This document shows positions 53,579-62,668 of a stretch of DNA of 64,000 bases, in pieces; position 1 is the stretch's first letter, and each line of letters opens with the position of its first letter. The notes beneath the pieces were generated by a model. It saw nothing but the letters and a program-made list of their open reading frames with translations. It did no database searches and was not told the origin of the DNA. The DNA is taken from contig OZ245760.1 of the NCBI GenBank assembly GCA_965227695.1, positions 2,480,001 to 2,544,000 on the forward strand, given 5' to 3'. A program made the translations under genes and the position numbers. The DNA comes from UBA1858 sp965227695 (GTDB lineage Bacteria; Pseudomonadota; Gammaproteobacteria; UBA4575).

Positions 53579-54019
53579 TCAGGAATTTGCGACCAGGATA
53601 GCCCCTACCACAATAAGTGCGGAACCGCATAACAATTTAATCGCGTGCAAATCTCTCCACTCAGCAAAAATGATTAATGCCAGAATCACCGCAACCAGGG
53701 TATTCATATTATACAAAGGCACCAGCTGGGAAATGGGGACACTAAAGTTTAATAACGTATAGGCCACCAGCCCGGTGGCCGTCCCCCATGTCAATCCAAA
53801 CACACCGGCATAAAATGCGGACCTGGGTGAGAATGAAAACGAGCCTTCAAAAATATAAAAAATAGCACCCACCATCACGATGCCCAGTCCCGTGGCGACC
53901 AGATATGCAGACAGGCTGATACCAAGACTTGTACTCATTTTTTGGAATAGCGCCGAGCCACCATAAATGATGGCTGGCAGGAAACCGCCAAGCAGCAATG
54001 CGATCGATTTTGAAGTCAT
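53579..54019 (-). CDS. Small EamA/DMT-family transporter
   Basis: A 146-residue membrane protein of about five helices, one EamA repeat (for example LLLGGFLPAIIYGGSALFQ and VFGLTWGTATGLVAYTLL). It probably works as a dimer of single-repeat subunits. I start at MTSKSIALLL, with GGAG seven bases upstream; the longer frame adds 26 non-hydrophobic residues. Substrate unknown. It lies downstream of the broken cytochrome b561 gene on the same strand. Confidence 0.8.
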   Translation of the reverse strand: MTSKSIALLLGGFLPAIIYGGSALFQKMSTSLGISLSAYLVATGLGIVMVGAIFYIFEGSFSFSPRSAFYAGVFGLTWGTATGLVAYTLLNFSVPISQLVPLYNMNTLVAVILALIIFAEWRDLHAIKLLCGSALIVVGAILVANS

Positions 54020-54126
54020 ACCCTGTCTCCATGTAAGAAGATAATTATCAGCCTGGCCCAGGTAAAGACACCTTACAGCGCTGCAACCCTGGATCACCGC
54101 TTATGCACACCCCAGCTGCACCTGCA

Positions 54127-54673
54127 TCATTTTTTCAATTTTGTCCCGGGAGAAAAAACCATGAATCGGGCCAGAGGAAATTTGAATAATAACAAATAAC
54201 CGACATGTCCAGTCACAAAGACCAGCATCAGGTTGGCAAAAAACTCATGCACTTCCTCCATCAATTCATGGTGGTCGTCATCATATTCATGATCGTGGTT
54301 GTCATCACCATTTGCGTAAACGGGGCTCACCAATGAAATATGACTGATTCCCAGGGATCGAACCTGCACGGAACGCGCCGGTGACACATGTGAGTATGAG
54401 TGATATTGCAATGCCAAGCAGCAGCGACCGGCTGATGGCGGGGTGAGTGAACATATTACCCAATCTTAAACCTTCAAAGTTGGGATAAAAGCGCATGAGC
54501 CCGAGTTGCCTGTGGCCACTAAAGGCCCATAAAAGTCTAAACACAATGACAAGCGATACCAGATAACCGAGGTAATTGTGAATTAAACCAATCTCTCCCG
54601 TGATGTACGTTAATAGCGAAAGCACCGCTAATATTGCGTGGTAGATTCGAATTCGATAGATGATATTGCGCAC
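54127..54673 (-). pseudogene. Cytochrome b561 gene split by a frameshift
   Basis: Frame one (54673 to 54305) gives an N-terminal half with RIYHAILAVLSLLTYITGE, IHNYLGYLVSL and FRLLWAFSGHRQ, all typical of bacterial cytochrome b561. Frame two (down to 54127) gives the C-terminal half with HELMEEVHEFFANLMLVFVT and GHVGYLLLFKF. Removing one base from the GGGG run at 54322-54325 (CCCC on the coding strand) would join them into about 180 residues with the heme-ligand histidines. It may be a real pseudogene, a sequencing error or a phase-variable tract. An acidic/His-rich insert (NHDHEYDDDHHE) follows the join. Confidence 0.8.
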
Positions 54674-55004
54674 GTACGCTCCCGCACTGAATTAAGATTG
54701 ATCAGAAAATATATTGCAATCACAGCATTTTAAATTATAACTTTTTCTTAAATAAACTCTATCTTAGATCACTGTGTGTAAAGAATGTTATTCATAATGG
54801 CCAAATCCATACCAGGCATGAATACTTTTTTACCTATTTCACTATAATTCATGTATAGTTCTCACATAACCTAAATGTGCACTGGTCAGTACCTCTTTTA
54901 CGCAGTAATCCTTCCCGATTCACTTCGATATGTAACCAATCGCCTCTGTCTTGACCATCCCAAGTTATTTTTGGGAAGACGGATTGCTGGAGAAAAATTT
55001 AAAT
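54674..55004 (+). promoter_or_regulatory. Upstream region and leader of rhlE
   Basis: This stretch between divergent genes is about 330 bp and holds no gene. On the plus strand a TATAAT box at 54843-54848 is a candidate -10 with a poor -35. It would give a leader of about 150 nt. Near the gene is a small hairpin, tcccaa (54958-54963) pairing with ttggga (54971-54976), followed by ggattgctggag and the start. Long leaders are common for cold-inducible DEAD-box helicases. That link is inference. Confidence 0.45.
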
Positions 55005-56264
55005 ATGTCGTTCCAAACTCTTGGCCTGCGGGCCGAACTGCTTCGTGCTGTCTCCGAAAATGGTTATCGCACGCCCACACCAATACAGCGCCAGGCCATC
55101 CCCGTCATTCTGCAAGGTCGCGATATTATGGGTGGCGCTCAAACCGGCACCGGTAAAACTGCCGGCTTCACGCTGCCACTTTTACAACGCCTTGCTGCGT
55201 GTAACAACCCAAAGCAAGGGGTATGTTCCATCAGGGCATTAATCCTGGCACCCACCAGAGAGCTGGCGGCGCAAATTGCGGACAGCATATACACTTACGG
55301 CAAGTACCTGCCGCTGCGCTGCGCGGCGGTATTTGGCGGAGTCAGCATTAACCCACAAAAACAAACGCTCAGAAACGGAGTGGATATATTAGTCGCAACA
55401 CCAGGCAGGCTGCTTGACCATCTAAACCAGCGTACCGTTGATCTTTCCGAAGTCGAGATCCTGGTTCTTGATGAGGCGGACCGCATGCTGGACATGGGGT
55501 TTATCCATGATATCCGCAGAATACTGTCACATGTCCCGGACAGTAAACAAACATTATTGTTTTCAGCGACCTTTTCAAGAGAAGTCAAACAGCTCACTCA
55601 CGGGTTGCTAAAGTCGCCGGCTTTGATTGAAGTCGCACGACAAAACAGCTCCGCTGAGCTTGTCAACCAGGTCATACACCCAGTAGACAAAAGTCGCAAA
55701 CGCGCCCTGCTTTCTCATTTAGTCAGGCTTAATCACTGGAAACAGGTCCTTGTCTTCAACCGAACCAAACACGGCGCCAACCGGCTTGTGACACAGTTAA
55801 TGTCAGATGGCATTGAAGCTGCCGCAATTCATGGCAACAAAAGCCAGGGTGCACGCACGAAAGCACTGGCAGATTTTAAATCCGGTAAAACCCGCGTGCT
55901 TGTGGCCACAGATATTGCCGCACGTGGATTGGACATTGCCCAGCTTCCGCATGTCATCAATTTCGACTTGCCAAACGTTGCCGAGGATTATGTGCACCGT
56001 ATTGGGCGCACTGGTCGCGCAGGACACCAGGGTGAGGCAATGTCACTGGTAAGCGCGGATGAATTGAAATTACTCAAGGATATCGAACGCTTAATCAAAC
56101 GCGAGATCCCAAAAGTAGTGATTGAAAACTTTGAGCCTGAATCATCCAGCGACGCCCAGCCGGTCACTCATCAACGGATTAAAAACCAAAAACGTCCAGG
56201 TAACCCGAGAAGAGGCAGGCCCGATATGAGTCGTCGCGATACCCGCCGTTGCATTACTGCATGA
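55005..56264 (+). CDS. rhlE: DEAD-box ATP-dependent RNA helicase, RhlE type
   Basis: A 419-residue RNA helicase. The Q-motif GYRTPTPIQRQAIPVI precedes AQTGTGKT (residues 45-52). Then come PTRELAAQI, VATPGRLLDHL, VLDEADRMLDMGF, SATF and, in the second domain, ATDIAARGLDI and HRIGRTGRAG. The C-terminal tail is basic (RPGNPRRGRPDMSRRD). I start at MSFQTLGLRAELL, which matches RhlE N-termini. An in-frame extension of 18 residues is less likely. RhlE acts in ribosome assembly and RNA turnover. Confidence 0.95.
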   Translation: MSFQTLGLRAELLRAVSENGYRTPTPIQRQAIPVILQGRDIMGGAQTGTGKTAGFTLPLLQRLAACNNPKQGVCSIRALILAPTRELAAQIADSIYTYGKYLPLRCAAVFGGVSINPQKQTLRNGVDILVATPGRLLDHLNQRTVDLSEVEILVLDEADRMLDMGFIHDIRRILSHVPDSKQTLLFSATFSREVKQLTHGLLKSPALIEVARQNSSAELVNQVIHPVDKSRKRALLSHLVRLNHWKQVLVFNRTKHGANRLVTQLMSDGIEAAAIHGNKSQGARTKALADFKSGKTRVLVATDIAARGLDIAQLPHVINFDLPNVAEDYVHRIGRTGRAGHQGEAMSLVSADELKLLKDIERLIKREIPKVVIENFEPESSSDAQPVTHQRIKNQKRPGNPRRGRPDMSRRDTRRCITA

Positions 56265-56365
56265 TTTCACTTCACAGAACGTGATAAACCACCTATTGAA
56301 AACCTTCAAATCATTGCTTTGTTCTTCCCAATGACACTTCCCGCTTTCTAAACAAGGCATAAAAA

Positions 56366-56390
56366 AAGCCCGGCATGACCCACCGGGCTT
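56366..56390 (-). terminator. Rho-independent terminator
   Basis: The stem aagcccgg (56366-56373) / ccgggctt (56383-56390) with a 9-nt loop is followed on the minus strand by a run of T (seven A on the plus strand, 56361-56367). It terminates the VPLPA-CTERM gene at 56420 and could also stop rhlE transcription from the other side. Confidence 0.9.
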
Positions 56391-56419
56391 AAACTTCAAA
56401 CAGCTTCAAGCGATTAATG

Positions 56420-57091
56420 TCAGATTCTATCGCGTCTTCTGTACCAACCTAACAGGGCTAACGCCGACCCAAAAAGCCATATTGCCGCAGGAATGGGCAC
56501 TACAGAAGCATAACTGTCACTGCCATCAGCCACACCAATCGAGCGGACATGATAACCAAATCTCAAATCACCTGAATTCACTGCAGCAACAATGGCATTG
56601 AAATCAGCAAATGAACCCAGGCCAAGCACGATACCAAGAATGTCCGCACTATCATTCACCCCATTATTTGGTGGCCCCGGATTGACATCCGCAGAAAATT
56701 CACTTGTCGCATTAAATCCTATCGTGTTGCCACCGGGAAGGTTGCCTGGCGATGCACCACCTCCGCTGAAATTAGTGAATCCGCCCAGACTGTTTTGCAC
56801 CACTGATGGGCCAAGCAACCCATCATCAAAGTACACTTCGGCAATATTTGAACTTATCCCGACAGCATTTTCCACGGTGAATAAAACTTCATTGTTAAGG
56901 GAAAGACCAAATTGACTGTTCGCTTCAGCTTCATCCCATATTGTCAATGACAGCTGGCCCGACAGGTCTTCGACATTGTTGTTCGTGACTTTTGTGAAGC
57001 CGTATGTGATGGACGCGGCTGAAACATTGCCGGACACTAACACAAGAAGCGCAAGAAACATCGCTGAAATACCTGCCATTTTGAATTGCAT
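56420..57091 (-). CDS. VPLPA-CTERM (PEP-CTERM-like) surface protein A
   Basis: A 223-residue exported protein. The signal peptide follows MQFKMAGISAMFLALLVLVS. The C-terminus is VPIPAAIWLFGSALALLGWY plus RRRDRI: a V-P-x-P motif, a hydrophobic helix and an Arg cluster. This tripartite sorting signal is recognised by exosortases and tied to EPS production. The mature part has no recognised domain (Asn/Gly/Ser-rich, beta-like). The start MQFKM is preferred over a frame eleven codons longer because gggggc precedes it. Confidence 0.85.
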   Translation of the reverse strand: MQFKMAGISAMFLALLVLVSGNVSAASITYGFTKVTNNNVEDLSGQLSLTIWDEAEANSQFGLSLNNEVLFTVENAVGISSNIAEVYFDDGLLGPSVVQNSLGGFTNFSGGGASPGNLPGGNTIGFNATSEFSADVNPGPPNNGVNDSADILGIVLGLGSFADFNAIVAAVNSGDLRFGYHVRSIGVADGSDSYASVVPIPAAIWLFGSALALLGWYRRRDRI

Positions 57092-57392
57092 ATCGCCCCC
57101 GAATAAATTGATAAATGTTCGCAAATATTAATCACCTTATGTTTCACCAACATTTAAATGAAATTACAAAAGCTCATATAAAACTTAAACATTAGACGCT
57201 ATTGTGAGTTTCAACCTATCAATTCGATAAGATAATCGCCGGAAAATTACAAACCCGCATCATTCCAGCTGATTAAATGGATCAATACGCAGCCGGAAAC
57301 CATCCAGAATGACTTCAGTTGATTTCTTCAAGTAACAGAAATGTTACAAATGAGGAATATAATTTTCGTTCAATCAAAAAAGTTAGAGAGAC
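57092..57392. other. Divergent promoter region
   Basis: These 301 bp separate divergent genes for VPLPA protein A and a small secreted protein. There is a TATAAT at 57358-57363 in front of the plus-strand gene, without a good -35. A short inverted repeat gtaac-agaaat-gttac lies near 57332-57346. No gene seen. Confidence 0.4.
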
Positions 57393-57788
57393 ATGAAAAT
57401 ATTATTACTATTAATTCTTGCGGGATACTCCAGCACCGGACTCACAATCGAGTTAAGACCATATTCCAGCCATGAAATCACCATAGCAAACTGGAATACT
57501 TATTATGAGGAAATTGCCAGTCAATTCGTCAATACACGCAAAATAGATAACACAGCGCATACACAAACTTTCACCAAAGACTCGGGAACACAACTGATTG
57601 TTATCACCTTCACAAGTAAAGAGCATAAAGCACATCCAGCGTGGGTCACTGAGGTAATGACAGTTTCAAATAACCAGCTACATACACGGGTAATTGGTTA
57701 TTACGCGGGAGACATGCAGGCATTTAAATCTTTTTATAAAAGTATAAAGAGCCAGTCAGAGGCCATGGAAAACCATTTATCACAGTAA
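57393..57788 (+). CDS. Secreted hypothetical protein
   Basis: A 131-residue protein with a signal peptide (MKILLLLILAGYSSTGLT, then IELRPYSSHEI). The mature part is Thr/Lys-rich, with no cysteine and no recognised domain. agagagac lies just before the ATG. The gene is convergent with the NTF2-like gene; the hairpin at 58013-58041 lies between them. Confidence 0.65.
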   Translation: MKILLLLILAGYSSTGLTIELRPYSSHEITIANWNTYYEEIASQFVNTRKIDNTAHTQTFTKDSGTQLIVITFTSKEHKAHPAWVTEVMTVSNNQLHTRVIGYYAGDMQAFKSFYKSIKSQSEAMENHLSQ

Positions 57789-58012
57789 AAATTGAAGGAT
57801 GCCAGTCCAGAAAAGATGATCATGAACATCTTTACGGCATTTCCTCGCGTCAACAAGGTATACTTGCAAATGCTGGCACGTAAAGGGAATTTACGCAGAA
57901 TCACTCTAACACCCGAGAGAACCGCAGTCTCGATTACACGTTCGTCAGTAAAAAAGTCAAACTACTGATTCTCAACACACACAACTCAATACTTGTTATT
58001 GTGTTTGATAAC

Positions 58013-58041
58013 ACCGCTCACTTTATACCTCGGTGAGCGGT
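58013..58041. terminator. Hairpin between convergent genes
   Basis: Perfect 9-bp stem accgctcac (58013-58021) / gtgagcggt (58033-58041), 11-nt loop. There is no long T-run on either side, so it is a weak bidirectional terminator candidate between the gene ending at 57788 and the one ending at 58054. Confidence 0.55.
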
Positions 58042-58053
58042 CTATCGCCGCCA

Positions 58054-58452
58054 TTATTTCAGCTGGTCAAACAGGTAATCAGGGTCAAAATAGCCAATCA
58101 CTTCCTGTATTTTTCCGTTATGAACTTTAACAAAATCACATCCCGGAAGAGTAACTGTTTTTTGAGTAGGCGCGATCTCTCCAATTTGACCCTGATGCGT
58201 GCCGAATAATAGCCAAGGCGCTGCCACCATGCCATTGCTGGCCACGGTATTGGCAATCAATTCTAGCCTCAAATCAGGGAATGCTGTAAACATACCGGTT
58301 AAGTAGTTTATATACACTTCTCCTGATAAATTTTTCCCGCCAACCGGGTCACTGTAGACACCATCTTCCGTAAAGGTATCCAAAATAGCCGCAGGATTTT
58401 GAGAATTCCAGGCATCAAAGTAGGCTCTTACAGTATCGGTAGCAGAAATCAT
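58054..58452 (-). CDS. NTF2/SnoaL-like protein
   Basis: A 132-residue single-domain protein of the cone-shaped NTF2-like fold. Typical SnoaL/nuclear-transport-factor-2 pattern: VRAYFDAWNSQNPAAILDTF, TEDGVYSDPVGGKNLSG and FPDLRLELIA...; it ends with FVKVHNGKIQEVIGYFD. I start at MISATDTVRAYF because AGAGGA precedes it; the longer frame gives 21 unlikely residues. The fold serves many functions, so the ligand cannot be named. Confidence 0.82.
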   Translation of the reverse strand: MISATDTVRAYFDAWNSQNPAAILDTFTEDGVYSDPVGGKNLSGEVYINYLTGMFTAFPDLRLELIANTVASNGMVAAPWLLFGTHQGQIGEIAPTQKTVTLPGCDFVKVHNGKIQEVIGYFDPDYLFDQLK

Positions 58453-58840
58453 TTTATCTAATCCTCTTTTATTTCGTATTACCAAAATATAAACGTAAGA
58501 TAATCTAGCAGACAAGCTTATGTCCAGCCAAATAATATCAGGCGCAGAATAAACACTATAGGATCAGACCCACAAATTTGGTGCAAGGACAAATAGTGTC
58601 TAAATAATACTTATCGAAACAACTGTTGATGGATATATCTATGCTTTAATGACGATTTATATACGCCGCTGGTCGCGCATGAACAGATATTCTTACCGGA
58701 ATAATCCGGGTAAATTTAATTATATTCACGCTTCCACACTTAGCAGAAAAACATTGATTTGACCATAGTACAAAAAAGATTTACTGCTTCACTGAGTTAA
58801 CGATTTAATCGCAACTTATTTTTTTGATGTTTACATGAAA
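58453..58840. other. Intergenic region without recognised feature
   Basis: This A+T-rich stretch of 388 bp lies between the NTF2-like gene start and the end of VPLPA protein B. I saw no ORF, tRNA or strong hairpin. It should contain the promoter of the NTF2-like gene. Confidence 0.4.
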
Positions 58841-59605
58841 TTAAAGATTAAGATGATTACGTTCCTTCTTACGCGAAATTGCAAATAAACCAATCATTGC
58901 GGAACCGAGCAACCAAACCGCACCGGGTAAAGGTACAGGCGTGCCATAAAACCTTACTTCAGATAGTCCCGTGCGACCGCCAAAACTGTCACTGCCATCG
59001 AGATTGGCGAGTCGTACAAATCGTCCTTGTACATTCACGTCAGAAAAATCATTGAAATCGCCACCTAATTCTTCCGGAATATCTGATGCCATTTTTCCAT
59101 TAAAGCGGTAATTTTCACCAAAATAACGCAGGCTGCCTGTGGCTTCATTTATGAGTAAAGTGGCAAGTACCATCGACCCAGTAAAATCTGCATTTTGAGC
59201 ATTGGTTCCAACATTTGAAACAAGCAAATCAATTGAACTGGCACCAAAGTCATTGTTGCCAAAACTGTCATTGAAGTTCCATATTTGCAGGAAATCGATA
59301 TTAAAAACACTCCCCAGGTCGAATGTAATATCAGCTGTCGAAGTTTCTGTATTCCAGTTATTTCCATTAGGCTGGCCCGTGTTTACTATTAAATTTGAAG
59401 TAATGATATCAACGCCAAGACCACTGCCATTCACCAGATTATCTTCGTCTCGCCCCATTTCCGGCAAACTTGAACCGATTACATTTAAATCTCCTGTGCC
59501 GACCGGTATCAACTCCGCAGCAATACCTGGTGAGGTCATTACGCAAAATAGAAATGCAGTAAGCAAAGTACTTAACTGTTTCAAGGATAGAGAAATATTA
59601 TTCAT
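58841..59605 (-). CDS. VPLPA-CTERM surface protein B
   Basis: A 254-residue exported protein with a signal peptide ending near SPGIAAE. The C-terminal signal is PVPLPGAVWLLGSAMIGLFA followed by ISRKKERNHLNL. The mature part contains a discoidin-like or jelly-roll-like pattern of LGSVFNIDFLQIWNFND and GRFVRLANLDGSDSFGGRTG (residues about 95-110 and 205-220), as in F5/8-type domains that bind sugars. The domain assignment is tentative. Confidence 0.83.
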   Translation of the reverse strand: MNNISLSLKQLSTLLTAFLFCVMTSPGIAAELIPVGTGDLNVIGSSLPEMGRDEDNLVNGSGLGVDIITSNLIVNTGQPNGNNWNTETSTADITFDLGSVFNIDFLQIWNFNDSFGNNDFGASSIDLLVSNVGTNAQNADFTGSMVLATLLINEATGSLRYFGENYRFNGKMASDIPEELGGDFNDFSDVNVQGRFVRLANLDGSDSFGGRTGLSEVRFYGTPVPLPGAVWLLGSAMIGLFAISRKKERNHLNL

Positions 59606-59808
59606 GATTACCTGCCTTTGTTGTTATTGTCATGAAGGATCTGTATTGAAGAATATTACTAATACGTCAACTCACTGACCTGAAGAATGTTTTCATGCGA
59701 TGAATTTGTTTGCCTGTCGCCAATCAGGGCATCCAAAATCATATTTAACGCGACTATTTGTCCGGCATCCGGACAGACTTCATATTCATAAGCCGTTATT
59801 GAATATAA

Positions 59809-60438
59809 TTACCCGGACCGGCGGTTTCTGAAAACAGCCATCCCAATAAGCGCTGAACCAAATAGCCAGGCTGCAGCCGGTAACGGCACGACCGTAGAAG
59901 ACAGGTTTGTTATATTGGCACCATATGAGCCACCACCAGCCGTTCCCGTGGACCAAATCCCCTGTATATCATTGGTAAAATCACCAATCGGTAATGACGT
60001 ATCAGAGAGTACCCCCAAAGTGATCCGCTGAAGAGGAAAGAAAATAAATCCGCCGGTATTAGGTATTGGACTGGAGGGTGTGCTATTGAAATTTCCAAAA
60101 CCAATGTAGCCGAAATTATTGAAATCTGTATTGATAGTAATACTGTGATCAGTCCTGGTATACACGCCATCAATATCCCCTGGAGACCCTGCAATCACAA
60201 GTGACGCATCTCCAGGATAAGTCGCAGAATTTGCAGAAGAAGAACTAGGGGATGTATTACTGTCAATTGTAAATGTCAGATCAAATTCCGCCCCGCCCAA
60301 CTCCTGAGGGTCGGTGGCATTATTGGAAATCCAGGAGCCGGAATAGGCATAGGTAATCAGGGCCGCCGATGCATTGGAAAAAGGCAAGACAAAGATGGCT
60401 GATAATGTAGCAATTTTAACAATAAAGTGACACTTCAT
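59809..60438 (-). CDS. VPLPA-CTERM surface protein C
   Basis: A 209-residue exported protein. The signal peptide ends near SNASA. The C-terminal sorting signal VVPLPAAAWLFGSALIGMAV has the Arg-rich tail FRNRRSG. The mature part is Ser/Thr/Gly/Asn-rich (SNTSPSSSSANSA) with no recognised domain. GGAGAG is eight bases before the ATG. It is the third protein of this type in 4 kb, all on the minus strand, though separated by gaps of more than 200 bp and so probably separate transcripts. Confidence 0.85.
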   Translation of the reverse strand: MKCHFIVKIATLSAIFVLPFSNASAALITYAYSGSWISNNATDPQELGGAEFDLTFTIDSNTSPSSSSANSATYPGDASLVIAGSPGDIDGVYTRTDHSITINTDFNNFGYIGFGNFNSTPSSPIPNTGGFIFFPLQRITLGVLSDTSLPIGDFTNDIQGIWSTGTAGGGSYGANITNLSSTVVPLPAAAWLFGSALIGMAVFRNRRSG

Positions 60439-60714
60439 ATCAGAAGCTCTCCAGTTACAGTAACGGTTATCGAATCATGTGATTTGTTAACCAGATCAAT
60501 AATGATATTTCATTATCACAAAGCACTTGAGATAACCTAGCACAAGAATCCTTAATAACAAAGAATTATCAGAAAAACCCAGTTTTAAGATCACATATTA
60601 CTCAATGACTGCTTAGAGCCGTTAGCAGATTATTAAGCAAATAATGCATAAGCATATTTGATATTGCTAATATTAACGGCGTGTTAACTTTTATTATCCG
60701 CCAAGGCCAACATT

Positions 60715-61992
60715 CTATGCAGGCGGTATTATTTCGAATATCTTGTTGAATCTTTTCTCGACTTCGACAAGGTTTATCTCGTTCAGGAACGTAGAATATG
60801 TCAAATATGAAAGCAAAAAGCGCAGATCTTTTACCCAGTGTGGCATAAATTTTGGCTCTGAAATAAGCTTTTCATGCAGTAGCACTTTAATCGCACTGAT
60901 ATCCCTCAGATCAATTTTTCCTACAAATAGCAGACGAATATTTTTGGCATCACCGCTACGAATTACCGTGCGTAGATAACTATGAACATCAATTAACCCT
61001 CCCAGATACACCGAGTCTTTAGTAAAAGGTGCGCCACCCTCAACAAGACCTCCGCGAACTATTCGAAAAGCACTTTCAAAAGCATCATAAGGGTTGTCTG
61101 TAATTCCGTTTTCAAGAAAAAATTGATAAAGCTCGATGAAATCGGCACCTTGCTCAGCCATGTCAATCGCAATCACCCGGTTCGCTAAACGCTTGAATCG
61201 ATGTGGATCAAGTGCGCCGGATATGAATTCTGCAAATACCGCCAGCCCCTCTTGAGTACGGGTATTGCCGGGATAACTCTCTCCGAGTATTTTGAAATGC
61301 TGTTGATTGCGTCCATTTTTACCCGTTGCAATATGAATCAAGGCTTCATGTTGCAATAATTGAGTGACATCCAGATCCGAAAACGTCGCATCCTGACGCA
61401 GCTTGATATAGTTTTTCCCGGCTGCTGCCTTGGATGACATATCAAAAGTAACCAGCACTTCAGGGGATTGATCTCCAAAGTAAACTTTTAATTGATCATC
61501 CAACAGTCTCTTTAAATCAAAAGAACTCAGCGATTCCGGCGGCTCGAGCCGAATACTGCCCTCATCAAATTCCGTGAGTAATTGATTAATTCTTTGTGCA
61601 AGATGAATTGCAGTCAGTCTTCCATCTGCGATCGGTGTTCCTGCGGTTCCAAACAACTCACAGGAAATTTTATGGAATTCCTTGGTCCCCACATTTGCCA
61701 GCAAATGTGCAGTTTTCTCGACAGTGCACGCATATCTTTTTAACCATTCGTGAACAGGAGAGGTACCCGCAATGAGTTTTTTTGCTTGGTGTATTTGCTC
61801 GCTTATTCCATGTATTTCTATCTTATTATAATGAGGCCTTGGTAATATCTTTTCATTATTATTAAAAAAATTTTCCGCGACTGATCGATCCCACGCAAGC
61901 GTATTTAATACAGGTAATTGTTCTTCAGCATCAAGAATAATAGACGCTGCACTTTCCAGTTTTTGCAATTCCTCCTGGGAATACTCGCTCAT
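60715..61992 (-). CDS. QEGLA-motif (DUF1704) putative metallopeptidase
   Basis: A 425-residue protein of the family named flavohemoglobin expression-modulating QEGLA motif protein (TIGR02421/DUF1704). The zinc-site candidate is HEALIH (H215, E216, H220) and the name motif QEGLAVFAEF starts at Q247. Family relatives in eukaryotes (MATCAP/KIAA0895) are tyrosine carboxypeptidases, which suggests peptidase activity here, but the bacterial substrate is unknown. There is no signal peptide. Nearby genes do not form an operon with it. Confidence 0.88.
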   Translation of the reverse strand: MSEYSQEELQKLESAASIILDAEEQLPVLNTLAWDRSVAENFFNNNEKILPRPHYNKIEIHGISEQIHQAKKLIAGTSPVHEWLKRYACTVEKTAHLLANVGTKEFHKISCELFGTAGTPIADGRLTAIHLAQRINQLLTEFDEGSIRLEPPESLSSFDLKRLLDDQLKVYFGDQSPEVLVTFDMSSKAAAGKNYIKLRQDATFSDLDVTQLLQHEALIHIATGKNGRNQQHFKILGESYPGNTRTQEGLAVFAEFISGALDPHRFKRLANRVIAIDMAEQGADFIELYQFFLENGITDNPYDAFESAFRIVRGGLVEGGAPFTKDSVYLGGLIDVHSYLRTVIRSGDAKNIRLLFVGKIDLRDISAIKVLLHEKLISEPKFMPHWVKDLRFLLSYLTYSTFLNEINLVEVEKRFNKIFEIIPPA

Positions 61993-62119
61993 GGATATTT
62001 AATCAGGCAAAATTTTTTGAACGTTATCTGAGGTTACGCTTAATTTTGCTAATGGAACTCAAGCCTAACAGGGTATATCTTAAGTGCTGCAGTTTATGTT
62101 CGGCCCGATGTTGTATGCT

Positions 62120-62668
62120 TCAATCCCAAAGCGACTCACCCGTTTCGGGGTTATACATTTGATGCCATATTTTCTTGCGATTTTCGATGAGTTCATCAAT
62201 CGTCGGTTCATTATTCATGGCTCTTTTAAGGGCTAACTTGGTTGCTTCATAGTTTGTGCGATATAGATCTTTTTTGTCCGGATCAGGCAGGCACTCCGGC
62301 GCAATCCATAGCAACACGATCATACATAAGTCATTGACTTCTTCGCGTGGAATCACATCCTCGATCACGGAATCCAAGATGGCATCGGCGACCGCGGATT
62401 GCACAACACCACCAAACAAATTAATGTATTTGATGTCCTTCATGGTCACCTTGGGCACAATTAAAGCGGCAGGTTTAACCTGTTGATTACATGCACGTAC
62501 CGCGAACATTCGTGTATGCCCCTCAGTTTGACCCATCAAGTTGGCGAAGGCCTGTCCAACAGGTCCATCCACACGGCCTAATACAATTTCAGGCATCGCA
62601 TCAGTGCCCTGATCATGACTGGCGTAAACCGTGGCTTCGCCTGTTTTGAAAATGAGAGGATCTTTCAT
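62120..62668 (-). CDS. Formaldehyde-activating enzyme-like protein (Fae paralogue)
   Basis: A 182-residue protein of the Fae family, which condenses formaldehyde with tetrahydromethanopterin. Similar segments: KTGEATVY at the start, KPAALIVPKVTMKDIKYINL and FGGVVQSAVADAILDSVIED (compare KVTINDARQ and FGPAQHGVA of true Fae). YRTNYEATKLALKRAM is also family-like. By alignment the catalytic His of AHIDLIIG is replaced by Met25 (AMPEIVLG), so classical activity is doubtful. Fae2/Fae3-type paralogues of unknown role exist in methylotrophs. His18 is nearby and could compensate. Neither tetrahydromethanopterin genes nor other C1 genes are in the window. Confidence 0.82.
   Translation of the reverse strand: MKDPLIFKTGEATVYASHDQGTDAMPEIVLGRVDGPVGQAFANLMGQTEGHTRMFAVRACNQQVKPAALIVPKVTMKDIKYINLFGGVVQSAVADAILDSVIEDVIPREEVNDLCMIVLLWIAPECLPDPDKKDLYRTNYEATKLALKRAMNNEPTIDELIENRKKIWHQMYNPETGESLWD

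Noticed and set aside
57816..57968. Fifty-codon plus-strand frame after the secreted protein gene
   Set aside because: It is basic and plausible-looking, but has no clear ribosome site and no recognised family; too short to support.
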